From assembly GCA_963723595.1 (NCBI GenBank), contig CAVRRQ010000006.1, positions 496,001 to 560,000 of the forward strand: a stretch of DNA of 64,000 nucleotides, written 5' to 3'. Shown here piece by piece: positions 26,789-36,254 of the stretch (positions are counted from its first letter, which is position 1; each line of letters opens with the position of its first letter). Below the pieces are notes generated by a model. The model was not told where the DNA came from and did not search any database. It worked only from the letters and a program-made list of their open reading frames with translations. This DNA is from RYN-230 sp963723595 (GTDB taxonomy: Bacteria; Actinomycetota; Actinomycetes; Streptosporangiales; Streptosporangiaceae). The position numbers were made by a program, and so were the translations under genes.

Positions 26789-26830
26789 GGCGGGCTGGCC
26801 CGGGAGCAGGGTGTTCCGGGCCAGCCCGCC
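26789..26830 (-). terminator. Strong hairpin downstream of the HAF-repeat gene
   Basis: A perfect 15-bp stem (26789-26803 with 26816-26830) and a 12-base loop lie 26 bases beyond the stop of the HAF-repeat gene on its strand. There is no T-tract, as is common for actinobacterial terminators. Confidence 0.7.
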
Positions 26831-26855
26831 GTGATTGTGGGCAGGGTGGAGGCGG

Positions 26856-27980
26856 TTAGAAGTGGGTCGGGCCTGTCCCGGTCGGCACGGGAGCCGGCGT
26901 GGTCGAGGTCGGCTTCACCGTCGGCGTGACCGTGGGGGCCGCGGTCGGCATGGGGGTGGTGGCGGTCAGCGGCGGGGCGAGCGGGGCCCGGAAGTGGCCG
27001 TGGGCCACGAGCAGGCCGTCGGTGTTGCCCTTGCGGTCGGTGTAGAAGCCGACCAGGTCACCCGCGTCGTTGATGCCGTTGAGCGTGGTGGCCCCGGAGC
27101 CGCGCGGGTCGTTGACGGTCCGGAACCCGAAGTCGCGGGACCAGATGAACCCGAACGACTTGGCGTTGCTGCCGCTGCCGACCATGTAGGTGCCGACGAC
27201 CTCACGGTTGTCGTTGACGCCGAAGGCCATGGTGGAGGAGGAGCCGGGGACGCTCAGCCGGAAGAGGTGGCCGTGCGCGCCGAGCAGGAAGCCCCGGGTG
27301 ACGCCGCCGCGGCCGGTGTAGAAGCCGGCGATGTCACCGCGGTTGTTGATGCCGGACGCGGTCGTGCTGACCGCGCCGGAGATCCTGATCCGGTGGAACC
27401 AGCCGCCGGGGATGCTGTAGGCGTAGGCGTGGTTGTTGCCCTGGGACCCGGTGTAGAAGCCCACCGCGATGCCCGAGTCGTTCACGCCCAGGAGCTGGTT
27501 GACCGCCGGCTTGGACATGTTCCGGGTGGGGAAGTTGACGTTGTGGAACTGGCCGTTCCAGTCGTAGAAGCCGAAGTTGCTGTTCGCCATGCTCTTGGTG
27601 TTCTGGGTGGACCAGAACCCGACGGACACCCCGGTGTCGTTGATCCCGATGACCTGGGTCTGGATGCCGCCGGGGAAGTTCTCGTTCGTGAACGAGGAGA
27701 ACCCGCCCAGGCTCAGCAGGTAGCCCTTGTTCGGGTGACCCTTGGCGCCGGAGCCGAAATAGCCGGCGATCTGGCCGCGGTTATTGATGCCCAGCAGCTG
27801 GTTGAACGTGGGGTCGTTGCTGTTGTTCAGCTTGCTGAACGACCAGCCGCTGGCCATGCGCATCTCGCGCGGGTGATGCTCGCGGTGCGAGTTGGCCGAG
27901 AGGCTGACGCTGGAGCTGGGGTGGTGGCCGCTCACGGCGAAAACACCGCCGAGCGCTCCGCCCACCGCGACGGCAGCCAC
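26856..27980 (-). CDS. Secreted HAF-repeat protein
   Basis: Repeats of the extracellular HAF type recur about six times: LLGINNRGQIAGYF, VIGINDTGVSVGFW, LLGVNDSGIAVGFYTG, ASGINNRGDIAGFYTG, AFGVNDNREVVGTY and LNGINDAGDLVGFYTD, each about 50 residues apart. These give a predicted beta-propeller. A Thr/Pro-rich tail of about 40 residues ends the protein. The GTG at 27980 gives a short signal-like N-terminus. Upstream an ATG at 28013 would supply a better signal peptide but meets TGA at 28005-28007; a TTG start plus a one-base insertion would also work. Function is unknown. Confidence 0.75.
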   Translation of the reverse strand: MAAVAVGGALGGVFAVSGHHPSSSVSLSANSHREHHPREMRMASGWSFSKLNNSNDPTFNQLLGINNRGQIAGYFGSGAKGHPNKGYLLSLGGFSSFTNENFPGGIQTQVIGINDTGVSVGFWSTQNTKSMANSNFGFYDWNGQFHNVNFPTRNMSKPAVNQLLGVNDSGIAVGFYTGSQGNNHAYAYSIPGGWFHRIRISGAVSTTASGINNRGDIAGFYTGRGGVTRGFLLGAHGHLFRLSVPGSSSTMAFGVNDNREVVGTYMVGSGSNAKSFGFIWSRDFGFRTVNDPRGSGATTLNGINDAGDLVGFYTDRKGNTDGLLVAHGHFRAPLAPPLTATTPMPTAAPTVTPTVKPTSTTPAPVPTGTGPTHF

Positions 27981-28411
27981 GCCGATCGCCGCTACGACTG
28001 TACGTCAACTCATTCTGGATCCGCCATTCTGGGTCCACGCACAAGCGCGTCGTCCCCGTCGTATCTGGTTCTCACCGAGAATCCCTTTCCGTCCATCCAG
28101 ATGACCGACCCCGGAGCTTTCCGGAGCGGTCACGGGCGGCATAGAACTGGCCGCGTCAATGACGTTAGTGGCGGAAGGGCTGAATCCCGGCCGGAGCGCG
28201 TCCGGGGTCAGAGAGCCGTAATAACTCCCCTCGGCCCCGCAACGGTCAGGGTGACCACGGCGGGCAGCAGGGCCGAAAGCCCCGGACGCACCGGGTGCTG
28301 CATCGAGTTGCATCAAGTGCCCGCTCGCGGGCAGCGGCCTCCCGTGGACCGCGGGCCGCCGGCCAGACTGGCCGGTCCGGCCGTCACGACAGCACACGGG
28401 AGGACGGATCC

Positions 28412-29204
28412 ATGGCGAACGAGCTTCAGGGCCGCCGGATCGCATTCATGACCGCCAACGAGGGCATCGAGCAGGTCGAGCTCACCGAGCCCTGGCAGGC
28501 GGTCCAGGACGCCGGGGGAACCCCGGAGCTGCTCTGCCCGGACGAGGGCAAGGCGCAGGCGTTCAACCACCTGGACAAGGCGGACGCCTTCCCGGTGGAC
28601 CATGCCATCAGCGACGCCGACCCGGCAGACTACGCGGGCCTGGTCCTGCCGGGCGGGGTGGCCAACCCGGACCAGCTGCGCACCGTGCCGGAAGCCGTAC
28701 GCTTCGTCCGGGCCATGTTCGAGGCGGGCAAGCCGGCCGCGGTCATCTGCCACGGCCCCTGGACGCTCGTCGAGGCGGACCTGGTCCGCGAGCCGGACGC
28801 TGACCTCCTGGCCGAGCCTGCGCACCGATATCCGCAACGCGGGCGGAAACTGGGTGGACAGCGAGGTACAGGTCTGCACCTCAGGGCCGAACGTGCTGAT
28901 CACCAGCCGCAACCCGGATGACCTGCCCGCGTTCTGCCAGCGGCTGTCGCGGAATTCCAGCCGCGGGGCGCCTGAGGCCTCCAGCCCGGGCGTCGCGGGC
29001 GACGGCAAGAAGATCATCTGTGAAGATAAGGAGGGTTGGCGCTGGGGGACTTACCGAACCGATGCCGGAGTCGTTAGCCACCTATGTACGGCAAGGTCAA
29101 GGGATACGACGGCTCCGGCCCGCTCGTGGCGGCCACTGACGCCAGTTACAAGCGCGGCGTCGCGGGCATCGCCTGCGTGGTCTCCAACGGCTCGTGGGGA
29201 CTGA
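28412..29204 (+). CDS. DJ-1/PfpI family protein, one-base frameshift
   Basis: This class I glutamine-amidotransferase-like protein is of the PfpI/YhbO type (protein deglycase or stress protease by family annotation). It has RRIAFMTANEGIEQVELTEP, ADYAGLVLPGGVANPDQLR and the nucleophile elbow PAAVICHGPWTLVEA. Deleting one base at about 28789 gives VRGRTLTSWPSLRTDIRNAG followed by GNWVDSEVQVCTSGPNVLIT, the family C-terminus. The ATG at 28412 has GGGAGGAC upstream. After about residue 185 the frame runs on to 29204 through sequence that overlaps the next gene. That tail is unlikely to be native, so the true end is probably near 28975. Confidence 0.8.
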
Positions 29205-29651
29205 GCCGGTGGGGATCGGCGGTCCGCCATGACCCGAGCGGCCCCGCTACGGTCCTGGTGGCCGAGCTGCGGGCGGTCGCGCTCCTCCTGGAGGGGCCGG
29301 ACCAGCCGCGGCCGCCCGAGCTGCTGCTGGACAGCACGATCGCGATCCGGTACCTGCGGGCCTGGCAGCGGGGCCGGATCGAGCGGATGCCCGACGGCTA
29401 CAGCCTGCTGCCGCGCCGGGGCCCGCAGACGGCGCCGACCCTGGTACGGCTGGCCGGCATCATGGCGCAGCACCCGGAGATACGGCTGCAGCACGTGCAC
29501 TCGCACACGGGTCATCCGCTGAACGAGGCCGCCGACGCGCTGGCCTCCCTGGCGCAGCGCGGGCCTGCCCGAGGTGGAGACCCGGTCACGGGCCGAGGGC
29601 CTGGTCGAGGCGTTCGTGCGCACCTGGCACGAGCAGGCCGGCCTGAGCTGA
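29084..29651 (+). CDS. RNase HI-like protein, one-base frameshift
   Basis: This RNase H-fold protein has the acidic catalytic series: Asp in LVAATDASYKRGVAGIA, Glu in LVAELRAVALLLEG, Asp in LLLDSTIAIRYLRAW, and the late His/Asp region HVHSHTGHPLNEAADALASLA. These match RNase HI, which cuts the RNA strand of RNA:DNA hybrids. Removing one G at about 29560 turns the tail into LPEVETRSRAEGLVEAFVRT and a stop at 29651, giving about 188 residues. The ATG at 29084 has only a weak ribosome site. Confidence 0.8.
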
Positions 29652-29684
29652 ACAAGGCCGTCTGTCCCGCCCCGGGGCAGGACG

Positions 29685-31349
29685 CTAACTTCCCGGCCAC
29701 CAGCTTGGCTCGGGCTGGGCTGTGGGCCTGACCAGAGAGTGCCCGGCCGGAGTGCGTGGTTTGCGGTGGCGACCTGGCGGGGGCCGGTGCGGCGCTGAGG
29801 TCCGGTTACTGCGTCGCGGATCAGCGGTCGCATCCAGGCGCACCGGCTCCCTCCGTGCTTCTTCCGGGCTGGCCGGTGTGTGCACCGCGGCCCGTGGAGT
29901 CTGGACTGCGTCGGGCAGGCTCGCTGTAGCGACCAGTTCGAGGTCGCGCACGAGGTCATGGTTGGCGTCGACCTTCTCCGTCCGTTCCCAGACCAGTCCC
30001 TTGTCCCGGATGAACATCTGTATCCCGATGAGCAGGGAGACGCTCCAGAAGAGCCAGTAGGCCATGACAAAGGCTGGGTTGAGCCGCAAGGCCAGCCGCA
30101 TCCGCGCCCGGCGGCTGTCTAGTACCTGCCTCGACACTTTCCAGGCGTTGATCCAATTATGGGTCAGGATCGTGGAGGCGCTGAGGATGTTGACGCCCGC
30201 GAGACCGGTGAGAGGGAGATCCACCGGACGGTCTCCCGCCACGGCCAGGGCCAGGATCCATATCCCGACAGTCATGCCGAGGGGATTTATCAGCAGAGAG
30301 AGGCAGGGAACCAGGTTGAGCCGAGCCAGGAAGCGCTGGTGCCCGGTCATGCCCATCTGCTTGAGCGGGTCTCCGAGAGACTGGAAGAAGCCGCAGACCC
30401 AGCGCTTCCGCTGTGTGACTCCCTGACGGAAGGTTCGTGGCACCTCCTCGACGAGGGGCTGGGACACGACCCCCAGGCGCCGGCCGTTGGTCCACAGCCG
30501 CATGCCGACCTCAGGGTCCTCAATCGTGAGCCATGGGTGGAAGCCGCCGAAGGCATGCAGGTCGAAGGAACGAAAGAAGAGTCCCTTGCCGAGGACGTAG
30601 AACGGGTGCTTGCCATGCGCGGTCATGTGCGCGTACATCGACGCGTCCCAGCACATGTGGTCGAAGGCGTGGAACGAACTCGCCCAGGAGGTGAGCACGT
30701 TTCCGGCCACGTTGGTCAGTTGCACCACGTCGTACTCTGCGGCCCCGGCGGCGCCCAGCAAAAAGTAGTTGGGCGGCGGCGCACTGTCGGCATCGATATA
30801 ACTGATGAGCGTGTCTGGCGCGCCCAGCGGGCAGAGGTGGTAAAACGCGTAGATCAACTGCCGGGTCTTCTTGGGCGGCAGGTCCCGCACCCCAGCCCGC
30901 TTGCCGGTGTGCCACCAGTACACCTTCGGGTTTTTGTCCCACTGCTCCCATACCGTGTCCCAGGAAGCGTGCGACGTGGGCGGCACAGCAAAGATCTCCA
31001 GCCACGAGAAGGCCGTCTGGAGGCGCTGCAGGGCGGCGATCGTCTCGCGGTCGTCGTGATTGGGGATCGCGACGATCCGGTAGCGGTCCCGGGGATAGTC
31101 GAGGGCGTCGAGCGCCAGGAACGTGGTGCGCATGGTCTCTTCGAGTTCCCGCAGCACGGGGTAAAACAGCAGCACCGGTGGGTAGTCCGCCGGGTCCGAT
31201 GAGTGCCTCGCGGGCTTCACGAGATCGACGGGGCGGGTGTAGAAAAACGCCGTCACCAGCATGGCCCCGAGGTAGAGGGCCTGGGTGAGCGCGAAGAGAG
31301 CGATCAGGGCCAGCCGTCCGTCGCCCGACAGGAAGTGCACACCCCACAT
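29685..31349 (-). CDS. Membrane glycosyltransferase, GT2-like (cellulose-synthase/NrfB-like)
   Basis: This 554-residue transferase has an N-terminal helix pair (ALIALFALTQALYLGAMLVT), a GT-A domain and C-terminal helices. YRIVAIPNHDDRETIAAL and LISYIDADSAPPPNYF (the metal-binding DAD) are followed by TIEDPEVGMRLW and QRKRWVCGFFQSLG (QxxRW). It should polymerise or transfer a nucleotide-sugar residue to a polysaccharide at the membrane. A basic Pro/Arg-rich tail of about 70 residues follows. The ATG overlaps the stop of the epimerase gene (TGATG). Acceptor unknown. Confidence 0.87.
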   Translation of the reverse strand: MWGVHFLSGDGRLALIALFALTQALYLGAMLVTAFFYTRPVDLVKPARHSSDPADYPPVLLFYPVLRELEETMRTTFLALDALDYPRDRYRIVAIPNHDDRETIAALQRLQTAFSWLEIFAVPPTSHASWDTVWEQWDKNPKVYWWHTGKRAGVRDLPPKKTRQLIYAFYHLCPLGAPDTLISYIDADSAPPPNYFLLGAAGAAEYDVVQLTNVAGNVLTSWASSFHAFDHMCWDASMYAHMTAHGKHPFYVLGKGLFFRSFDLHAFGGFHPWLTIEDPEVGMRLWTNGRRLGVVSQPLVEEVPRTFRQGVTQRKRWVCGFFQSLGDPLKQMGMTGHQRFLARLNLVPCLSLLINPLGMTVGIWILALAVAGDRPVDLPLTGLAGVNILSASTILTHNWINAWKVSRQVLDSRRARMRLALRLNPAFVMAYWLFWSVSLLIGIQMFIRDKGLVWERTEKVDANHDLVRDLELVATASLPDAVQTPRAAVHTPASPEEARREPVRLDATADPRRSNRTSAPHRPPPGRHRKPRTPAGHSLVRPTAQPEPSWWPGS

Positions 31350-32470
31350 CAGACAGCCAGTCCCCGGCGGCCCAGTTCAGCGTAAGCCCCATCCACCCGG
31401 TCATCGGCGCTCTGGGTAGAAACCCAGTCGATGAGCTCGGCTATGCCGTCCTCGAGCGTGGTTCCAGCGGTGAATCCGAGGAGTTCCTGTGCCTTTCCGG
31501 GATCGGCCCAGCAATGTCGGATGTCCCCGGCGCGGAACTTCCCGGTGACCTCAGGGTCAACATCGACGCCCAGGTGCTGCGCGAGGATAGCGGCCACCTG
31601 GACGATGGTGAGCGGGGAACCGACGCCGATGTTGATGGCCTGACCGCTGCCCTTATCGCTGTCGAGTGCGAGGGTCGTGGCCCGGGCGACGTCGCGGACG
31701 TGGATGAAGTCCCGCAACTGCTGGCCATCCTCGAAGGCCAGCGGGGCCCGGCCGTGGAGAAGGCGCCCGGAGAAGATGGCGGCTACACCGGTGTACGGGT
31801 TGGACAGCGCCTGACGCGGCCCGTAGGCGTTGAAATAGCGCAGGGCGACGACGTCGAGGCCATAGGCGGCGCCGACGGCTAGGCACAGCAGTTCCTGGTC
31901 CATCTTGGATATGGCGTAGACGGAGGTGGGCAGGAGGGGCTTGTCTTCCCTGGTGGAGACGGGACTCAGGGCGGAGTCGCAGTCGGGGCACCGCGGGTCC
32001 CACTGACGGGCCCTGAGGTGTGTCTCGGGCCGCAGTCCAGGAGCCATGGGCCCGTGCTCGGAGCAGCGGTAGGCGCCTTCGCCGTAGATCGACATCGAGG
32101 AGGCAACGACCAGTCGTCCGACGTCCACCTTGTCGTTGGCGATGATGTCGAGCAGCACCCCCGTGCCGCCGGTGTTCGCGTCCACGTACCGGGACACCTC
32201 GTACATCGACTGCCCTACTCCGACTTCCGCGGCCAGGTGCACGACCTGGTCCACGCCGCGCAGTGCCTTGAGCAGGGCATCACGGTCCCGGACGTCCCCG
32301 CGGACGAATTCTGCCTCGCTCGGGACGTAGCGAGGGCCTGCTCCTGAATGGACTTGTTCCACAAGGGAATCGAACACCCGGACATGGGCGCCCTGCTCAA
32401 GCAGGAGTTCCACGACGTGTGAGCCGATGAATCCTGCTCCGCCGGTGACGAGAACGGTTCCTCTGGGCAT
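31349..32470 (-). CDS. NAD-dependent sugar-nucleotide epimerase/dehydratase
   Basis: This 373-residue extended SDR enzyme has the NAD motif VLVTGGAGFIGSHVVELL. VVASSMSIYGEG supplies the Ser and SVYAISKMDQE the YxxxK catalytic pair; LRYFNAYGPRQAL and LRDFIHVRDVARA follow. An insert of about 45 residues holds YRCSEHGPMAP and RCPDCDSALSPV, three cysteines and a His that could bind a metal. I recall such an insert in dTDP-rhamnose 4-epimerase-like members. It probably makes the sugar nucleotide used by the downstream transferase. Confidence 0.87.
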   Translation of the reverse strand: MPRGTVLVTGGAGFIGSHVVELLLEQGAHVRVFDSLVEQVHSGAGPRYVPSEAEFVRGDVRDRDALLKALRGVDQVVHLAAEVGVGQSMYEVSRYVDANTGGTGVLLDIIANDKVDVGRLVVASSMSIYGEGAYRCSEHGPMAPGLRPETHLRARQWDPRCPDCDSALSPVSTREDKPLLPTSVYAISKMDQELLCLAVGAAYGLDVVALRYFNAYGPRQALSNPYTGVAAIFSGRLLHGRAPLAFEDGQQLRDFIHVRDVARATTLALDSDKGSGQAINIGVGSPLTIVQVAAILAQHLGVDVDPEVTGKFRAGDIRHCWADPGKAQELLGFTAGTTLEDGIAELIDWVSTQSADDRVDGAYAELGRRGLAV

Positions 32471-32555
32471 GACGAACTGAGCCTCCGTACATTTAGCTGA
32501 TTAGGCAGGTTGGCGGCAAGCCAGGCCGGTATCGGGGGTAAGGCGATCGGCCCAG

Positions 32556-33911
32556 TCAGGCGGCGGTTTCGGCTGGGAGTTGCACCCGGTCCGGAATTCC
32601 AATTCCGGAGTAAATGAATCCCACTGCGGCGGTTGCTCCGGGATTGAGGAGGTTGCGGGTGTCCACGATCACCCGGCCGGTCATCACTGTGGCGAGTGTG
32701 GTGAGGTCGGTGGCCGCGAATTCAGGCCATTCAGTGCCGATCACCAGCGCGTCGGCTTCTTTGCAAGCTGACAACGGCGTGGAGTGGACCTGGATCCCCA
32801 CGTGACAGGTCCCCGCCACCACGGTGGGGTCGTAGGCGTGGACGCAGGCCCCGAGAGCGGTCAGGCGGCGGCCGATCTCCAGTGAGGGCGAGTTGCGGAG
32901 GTCGTCGGTGCCGGCTTTGAAAGTGAGACCCCACAGGGCGACGCGTTTCCCTCTGACGTCGCCCGCCAGGGACTTGACCACCTTGTCCACGACGCGTTGG
33001 GTGTGCTGATCGTTACGGGTGATCGCGGTCTCGACCAGGCTCAGATCGCATTCCAGGCGTTCTGCTGTACGGACCAGGGCGTGAGTGTCCTTGGGAAAGC
33101 AGGATCCGCCCCAGCCCGGTCCGGGACGCAGGAAGGCGGAGCCGATCCGGTGGTCGCTGCCCATACCGGCGACCACGGCACGGATATCAGCCCCCGCGGC
33201 CTCGCACAGTTCGGCCATGGAGTTGACGAAGGTGAGCCGGGTGGCGAGGTAGGCGTTGCAGGCGTACTTGATCAGTTCCGCACTGGGAATGTCGGTGGCG
33301 ATAACCCGGGAGGGGGTGCCTGATCCGTACAGGGCGGCGACGCGGTGGGCCACGGCCTCCGAACGGGCTCCGACGACGATCCGGTCCGGGGACAGGCAGT
33401 CTCGCAGGGCGCTGCCCTCGGCGAGGAACTCAGGGTTCGAGGCCACGTGCACGTCGCTGCGGCCCAGTTCTCTTTCCACCATCTCGCCGGTGCCCACCGG
33501 GACGGTCAACTTGGTGATCACGGTGGTGCCCCGGCGCAGATGAGGGCCGATCTGAGCGGCGACGGCGCGGACGAAGGACAGATCAGCCTGCCCGTCCCCG
33601 CCGTCCGGTGTCGGCAGGCACAGAAACACAAAGTCCGCCCATCCGGCAGCGCGGATGTTGTCGGTCCCGAACCGGAGCCGCCCCGAGGAGAGCATCTCCT
33701 GGACTAGTTCGGGAAGACCTTCTTCGACAATAGGAACGTGACCGGCCTTGAGCTCGGCCACACGGTCTGCAGATTTATCAGTACATTCCACGTTATGCCC
33801 GAATAGCGCCAGAGTAGCGCTGAGTGTCAGGCCAACGTAGCCCGAACCGATCACGGCAACCTTCCGAGTCGTCGTGACGCGGAGCACCTCGGGCAGGGTT
33901 GCGTCTGGCAT
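32556..33911 (-). CDS. UDP-glucose/GDP-mannose 6-dehydrogenase family
   Basis: This 451-residue enzyme oxidises the C6 of a nucleotide sugar twice to the uronic acid. The NAD site is VAVIGSGYVGLTLSATLALF; FVFLCLPTP and SNPEFLAEGSALRDCLSPDR follow, then the catalytic Cys in GPGWGGSCFPKDTHAL and the C-terminal WGLTFKAGTDDLRNSPS. It leads a three-gene operon (85 bases, then TGATG) whose product is probably a uronic-acid-containing surface polysaccharide. An ATG at 33938 is an alternative start. This operon shows no frame breaks, and its codon use is somewhat less GC-extreme than its surroundings. Confidence 0.9.
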   Translation of the reverse strand: MPDATLPEVLRVTTTRKVAVIGSGYVGLTLSATLALFGHNVECTDKSADRVAELKAGHVPIVEEGLPELVQEMLSSGRLRFGTDNIRAAGWADFVFLCLPTPDGGDGQADLSFVRAVAAQIGPHLRRGTTVITKLTVPVGTGEMVERELGRSDVHVASNPEFLAEGSALRDCLSPDRIVVGARSEAVAHRVAALYGSGTPSRVIATDIPSAELIKYACNAYLATRLTFVNSMAELCEAAGADIRAVVAGMGSDHRIGSAFLRPGPGWGGSCFPKDTHALVRTAERLECDLSLVETAITRNDQHTQRVVDKVVKSLAGDVRGKRVALWGLTFKAGTDDLRNSPSLEIGRRLTALGACVHAYDPTVVAGTCHVGIQVHSTPLSACKEADALVIGTEWPEFAATDLTTLATVMTGRVIVDTRNLLNPGATAAVGFIYSGIGIPDRVQLPAETAA

Positions 33912-34195
33912 GGTTGTGTTCCCCCACGTATCGATCATGTCCCGTGTTCCAGTTCGCGGGCTGGCGGTGCATGTGAGTGGCCCGACTGTTATCGGGACTA
34001 TGACGTACGTGATGAGGAACTGGTTTACCTGGCCATGAGAGACATATGTTTTTTAACGTTAATTGCAGGGTGTCTTCAGCCCGGCCGCAGCGGATACACA
34101 GCGACCTCGCCGCTGGTCAGGGGAGCGCCCGGCGGCGGATGAGGCCAGGTCGGTGACGGCGAACGGCAGCTCGTGCACGGCTGCGGGCGCGTTGG

Positions 34196-35524
34196 CTACC
34201 AGGCGGCAGTGAGGGTGTTCTCGGACCAGGGCAGCGGCGTGTAGCGGCCGCCGGTCAGCATCCCGGCATCGACGTCCGCGTACTGCGCCGTCGAGTGATG
34301 GCGGGCGCCGAGCAAGTCGGTGACGATCAGCACCCGGCCGGACGGGCTCATCCAGTGGACCTGCACGACATCGTCGGCCATGTGCCTGGTCACGTGGAGA
34401 ACGCGGACGATCTTCCCGGTCTGGGCCGAGACCTGCACCAGGTGCTCGCGGCTCCCGTTCTGGTAGGGGTTGTTCACGTTGCCGATGATCGTCTGCCCGT
34501 CGGCGGTCAGCTGGACCTGGGTCCAGGACGTGGTGCGGGACTGGGAAACGGCGGCCCGGCTGTTGGCCAGCAGGCCCGAGCCGGGCCGGTCGGTGTCGAG
34601 GAACCGCACCCCTTCCCGGCCGCGCCATGCCCCGTAGACGAAGGCCAGCGTCCGGTTATCGGTGCCCCACGAGAGCGAGTTCTGCGTGATCCACGTGAAC
34701 GGCACCCCCGGGGTGTTCCCGACGCTGCCGGGGCGGTAGGTCCGTTCCGTCCCGGCATACAGGTTGTAGACGCTCAGCTTCAGCTTGTCGTAGGCATCCA
34801 GCCCCGGCCTGTCCGACCGGCCGCTCACCACGGCCAGGCGGCTGCCGTCCGGGGAGAGGGCGAAGTCGCTGACTTCCGTGCCGGCCGGGATGGCCGGGAT
34901 GGGCAGCGGGGTCAGGGTCACACTGCCCACCGGACGGCCCAGACCAGGACCGAGGCGCAGCAGGAAGAATCTCGTGGCGGGCACGGTCGGCGCGCCGTCC
35001 AGCGGGATTCGGGCCAGTTTCTGCGCGGCCACGACGAACGTGCGATCGCCGGCCGCCGCGGTGACCCCGGCGAACGTGCCGTAAGGCCAGGGCGGCGTGA
35101 CGGTGGCCAGGGCCCGCCCGGTGGCGGTGGCGCGGATGACGGCCTTGGTCTGCGGGGTGGAGAGTTCCCCGTACCCGCCAAACCGCTCGCCGCTGGTGAA
35201 GGTCAGCGCCACGTAGTACCGGGGCAGCGCGGCCAGCCCGGAGGGATGACCGTTCGCGGAGCGGCCCGGATGGATCACGCCGGTCAGGGCGAACACCACC
35301 GCCAGGGCGGCCGCCACCCCGGCCGCGGCGGCCAGGGGCGCAGCCCAGGCCCGCCCGGCCCGGGCCCGCGCCGCCGGTCCTCCCGCTCTGTCCCGGCCGC
35401 CGTGCGTGAGAGAGAAGGGGGACCGGCGGCGGGCCGGCAGCCGGAGGGGCGGGACGGAGCCGGGCGGGACCTCGGCGGCCTTGGCGCGGACGGCGTCCCG
35501 GAGCCGGTCCTCGAGCGGCGTCAT
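34196..35524 (-). CDS. Putative anti-sigma / membrane-anchored propeller protein linked to SigE-type ECF factor
   Basis: This 442-residue protein has a cytoplasmic N-terminus (TPLEDRLRDAVRAKAAEVPP), a single helix (PLAAAAGVAAALAVVFALTG) and an extracytoplasmic WD40/PD40-like region (VSDFALSPDGSRLAVVSGRS, LSWGTDNRTLAFVYG, VHWMSPSGRVLIVTDL). Genes of this build commonly follow SigE-family (TIGR02983) sigma factors in actinomycetes and are thought to restrain them. No zinc anti-sigma motif (HxxxCxxC) is visible. The ATG at 35524 has GGGAGGAGG and follows the sigma stop by 20 bases. Confidence 0.75.
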   Translation of the reverse strand: MTPLEDRLRDAVRAKAAEVPPGSVPPLRLPARRRSPFSLTHGGRDRAGGPAARARAGRAWAAPLAAAAGVAAALAVVFALTGVIHPGRSANGHPSGLAALPRYYVALTFTSGERFGGYGELSTPQTKAVIRATATGRALATVTPPWPYGTFAGVTAAAGDRTFVVAAQKLARIPLDGAPTVPATRFFLLRLGPGLGRPVGSVTLTPLPIPAIPAGTEVSDFALSPDGSRLAVVSGRSDRPGLDAYDKLKLSVYNLYAGTERTYRPGSVGNTPGVPFTWITQNSLSWGTDNRTLAFVYGAWRGREGVRFLDTDRPGSGLLANSRAAVSQSRTTSWTQVQLTADGQTIIGNVNNPYQNGSREHLVQVSAQTGKIVRVLHVTRHMADDVVQVHWMSPSGRVLIVTDLLGARHHSTAQYADVDAGMLTGGRYTPLPWSENTLTAAW

Positions 35525-35544
35525 GGCGCCTCCTCCCGTGCGCG

Positions 35545-36111
35545 TCATGGCGTCTCCTTCAGGGCCCGGCCCAGCGCGTCGAGCGCCCGGAACGCGGTGG
35601 ACCGGACGGTGCCGGGCCGGATGCCCATCACCCGGGCGATCTGCTCGTCGGGGAGTTCAGCGTAGAACCGCAGGACGAGGACCTCGCGCTGCCGGTCCGG
35701 CAGGTGCCGCAGGGCGCGGATCACGTCCTCGCGTTCCTCGCCGCCCAGCACCACCGTCTCGGCGGACACCGCGGGCGGCGGCTCGGCGAGAGGCCCGTGC
35801 TGCAAGAACCCGCGCCGTACCGCCCGGCGGCGCAGCGCCGAGCGGCAGCCGTTCAGGACCGAGGTGCGCACGTAGTACATCGCGCCTGCCGTGTCGGCCA
35901 GCCGGTCCCAGCGCCGGTAGAGGCCATAGAAGGCCTCCTGGACCACGTCCTCGGCGCTGGGCAGGTCACCGAGCATGACGTAGGCCATCCGGATCAGGCC
36001 CAGGGCGCTGGCCTCGTAGAGCGCCCCGACCGACGCCGCGCTGTCCGGCCCGGCGTCCAGCCGCCCGGCCGGGTCCACCTCGGCGGCGGCGCCAGGATTC
36101 TCAAGGCTCAC
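35545..36111 (-). CDS. ECF RNA polymerase sigma factor, SigE family
   Basis: This 188-residue factor has region 2 (GALYEASALGLIRMAYVMLG, then DLPSAEDVVQEAFYGLYRRW) and region 4 (LRHLPDRQREVLVLRFYAEL, then DEQIARVMGIRPGTVRSTAF). It matches the actinobacterial SigE/TIGR02983 group. The start is uncertain: the GTG at 36111 gives the normal length, but the nearest GGAGG is 17 bases away; a TTG at 36117 is better placed. It forms an operon with the membrane protein that follows. Confidence 0.87.
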   Translation of the reverse strand: MSLENPGAAAEVDPAGRLDAGPDSAASVGALYEASALGLIRMAYVMLGDLPSAEDVVQEAFYGLYRRWDRLADTAGAMYYVRTSVLNGCRSALRRRAVRRGFLQHGPLAEPPPAVSAETVVLGGEEREDVIRALRHLPDRQREVLVLRFYAELPDEQIARVMGIRPGTVRSTAFRALDALGRALKETP

Positions 36112-36254
36112 ACTCAAAAACGCGCCACCTCCGGTCCTGCTGCTTCGGTGGCCCAGCAATTTTCCAGCGGGCCCTCGGCTACCGGACAGCCTGGACCGGG
36201 CGTAGTGGGTCATGCTAGGCATAACGCCAGGTGAGCGCCGACTTGGAGGCAGAT

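Noticed and set aside
21395..28451. Several long frames opposite the flavoprotein, amidohydrolase and HAF genes
   Set aside because: They lie antisense to well-supported genes, have Gly/Arg/Pro/His-biased composition and contain no domain motifs. They are typical shadow frames of very GC-rich DNA.
29722..31202. Plus-strand frames opposite the glycosyltransferase
   Set aside because: No ribosome sites or domain wording are present, and the minus strand carries clear GT2 motifs throughout.
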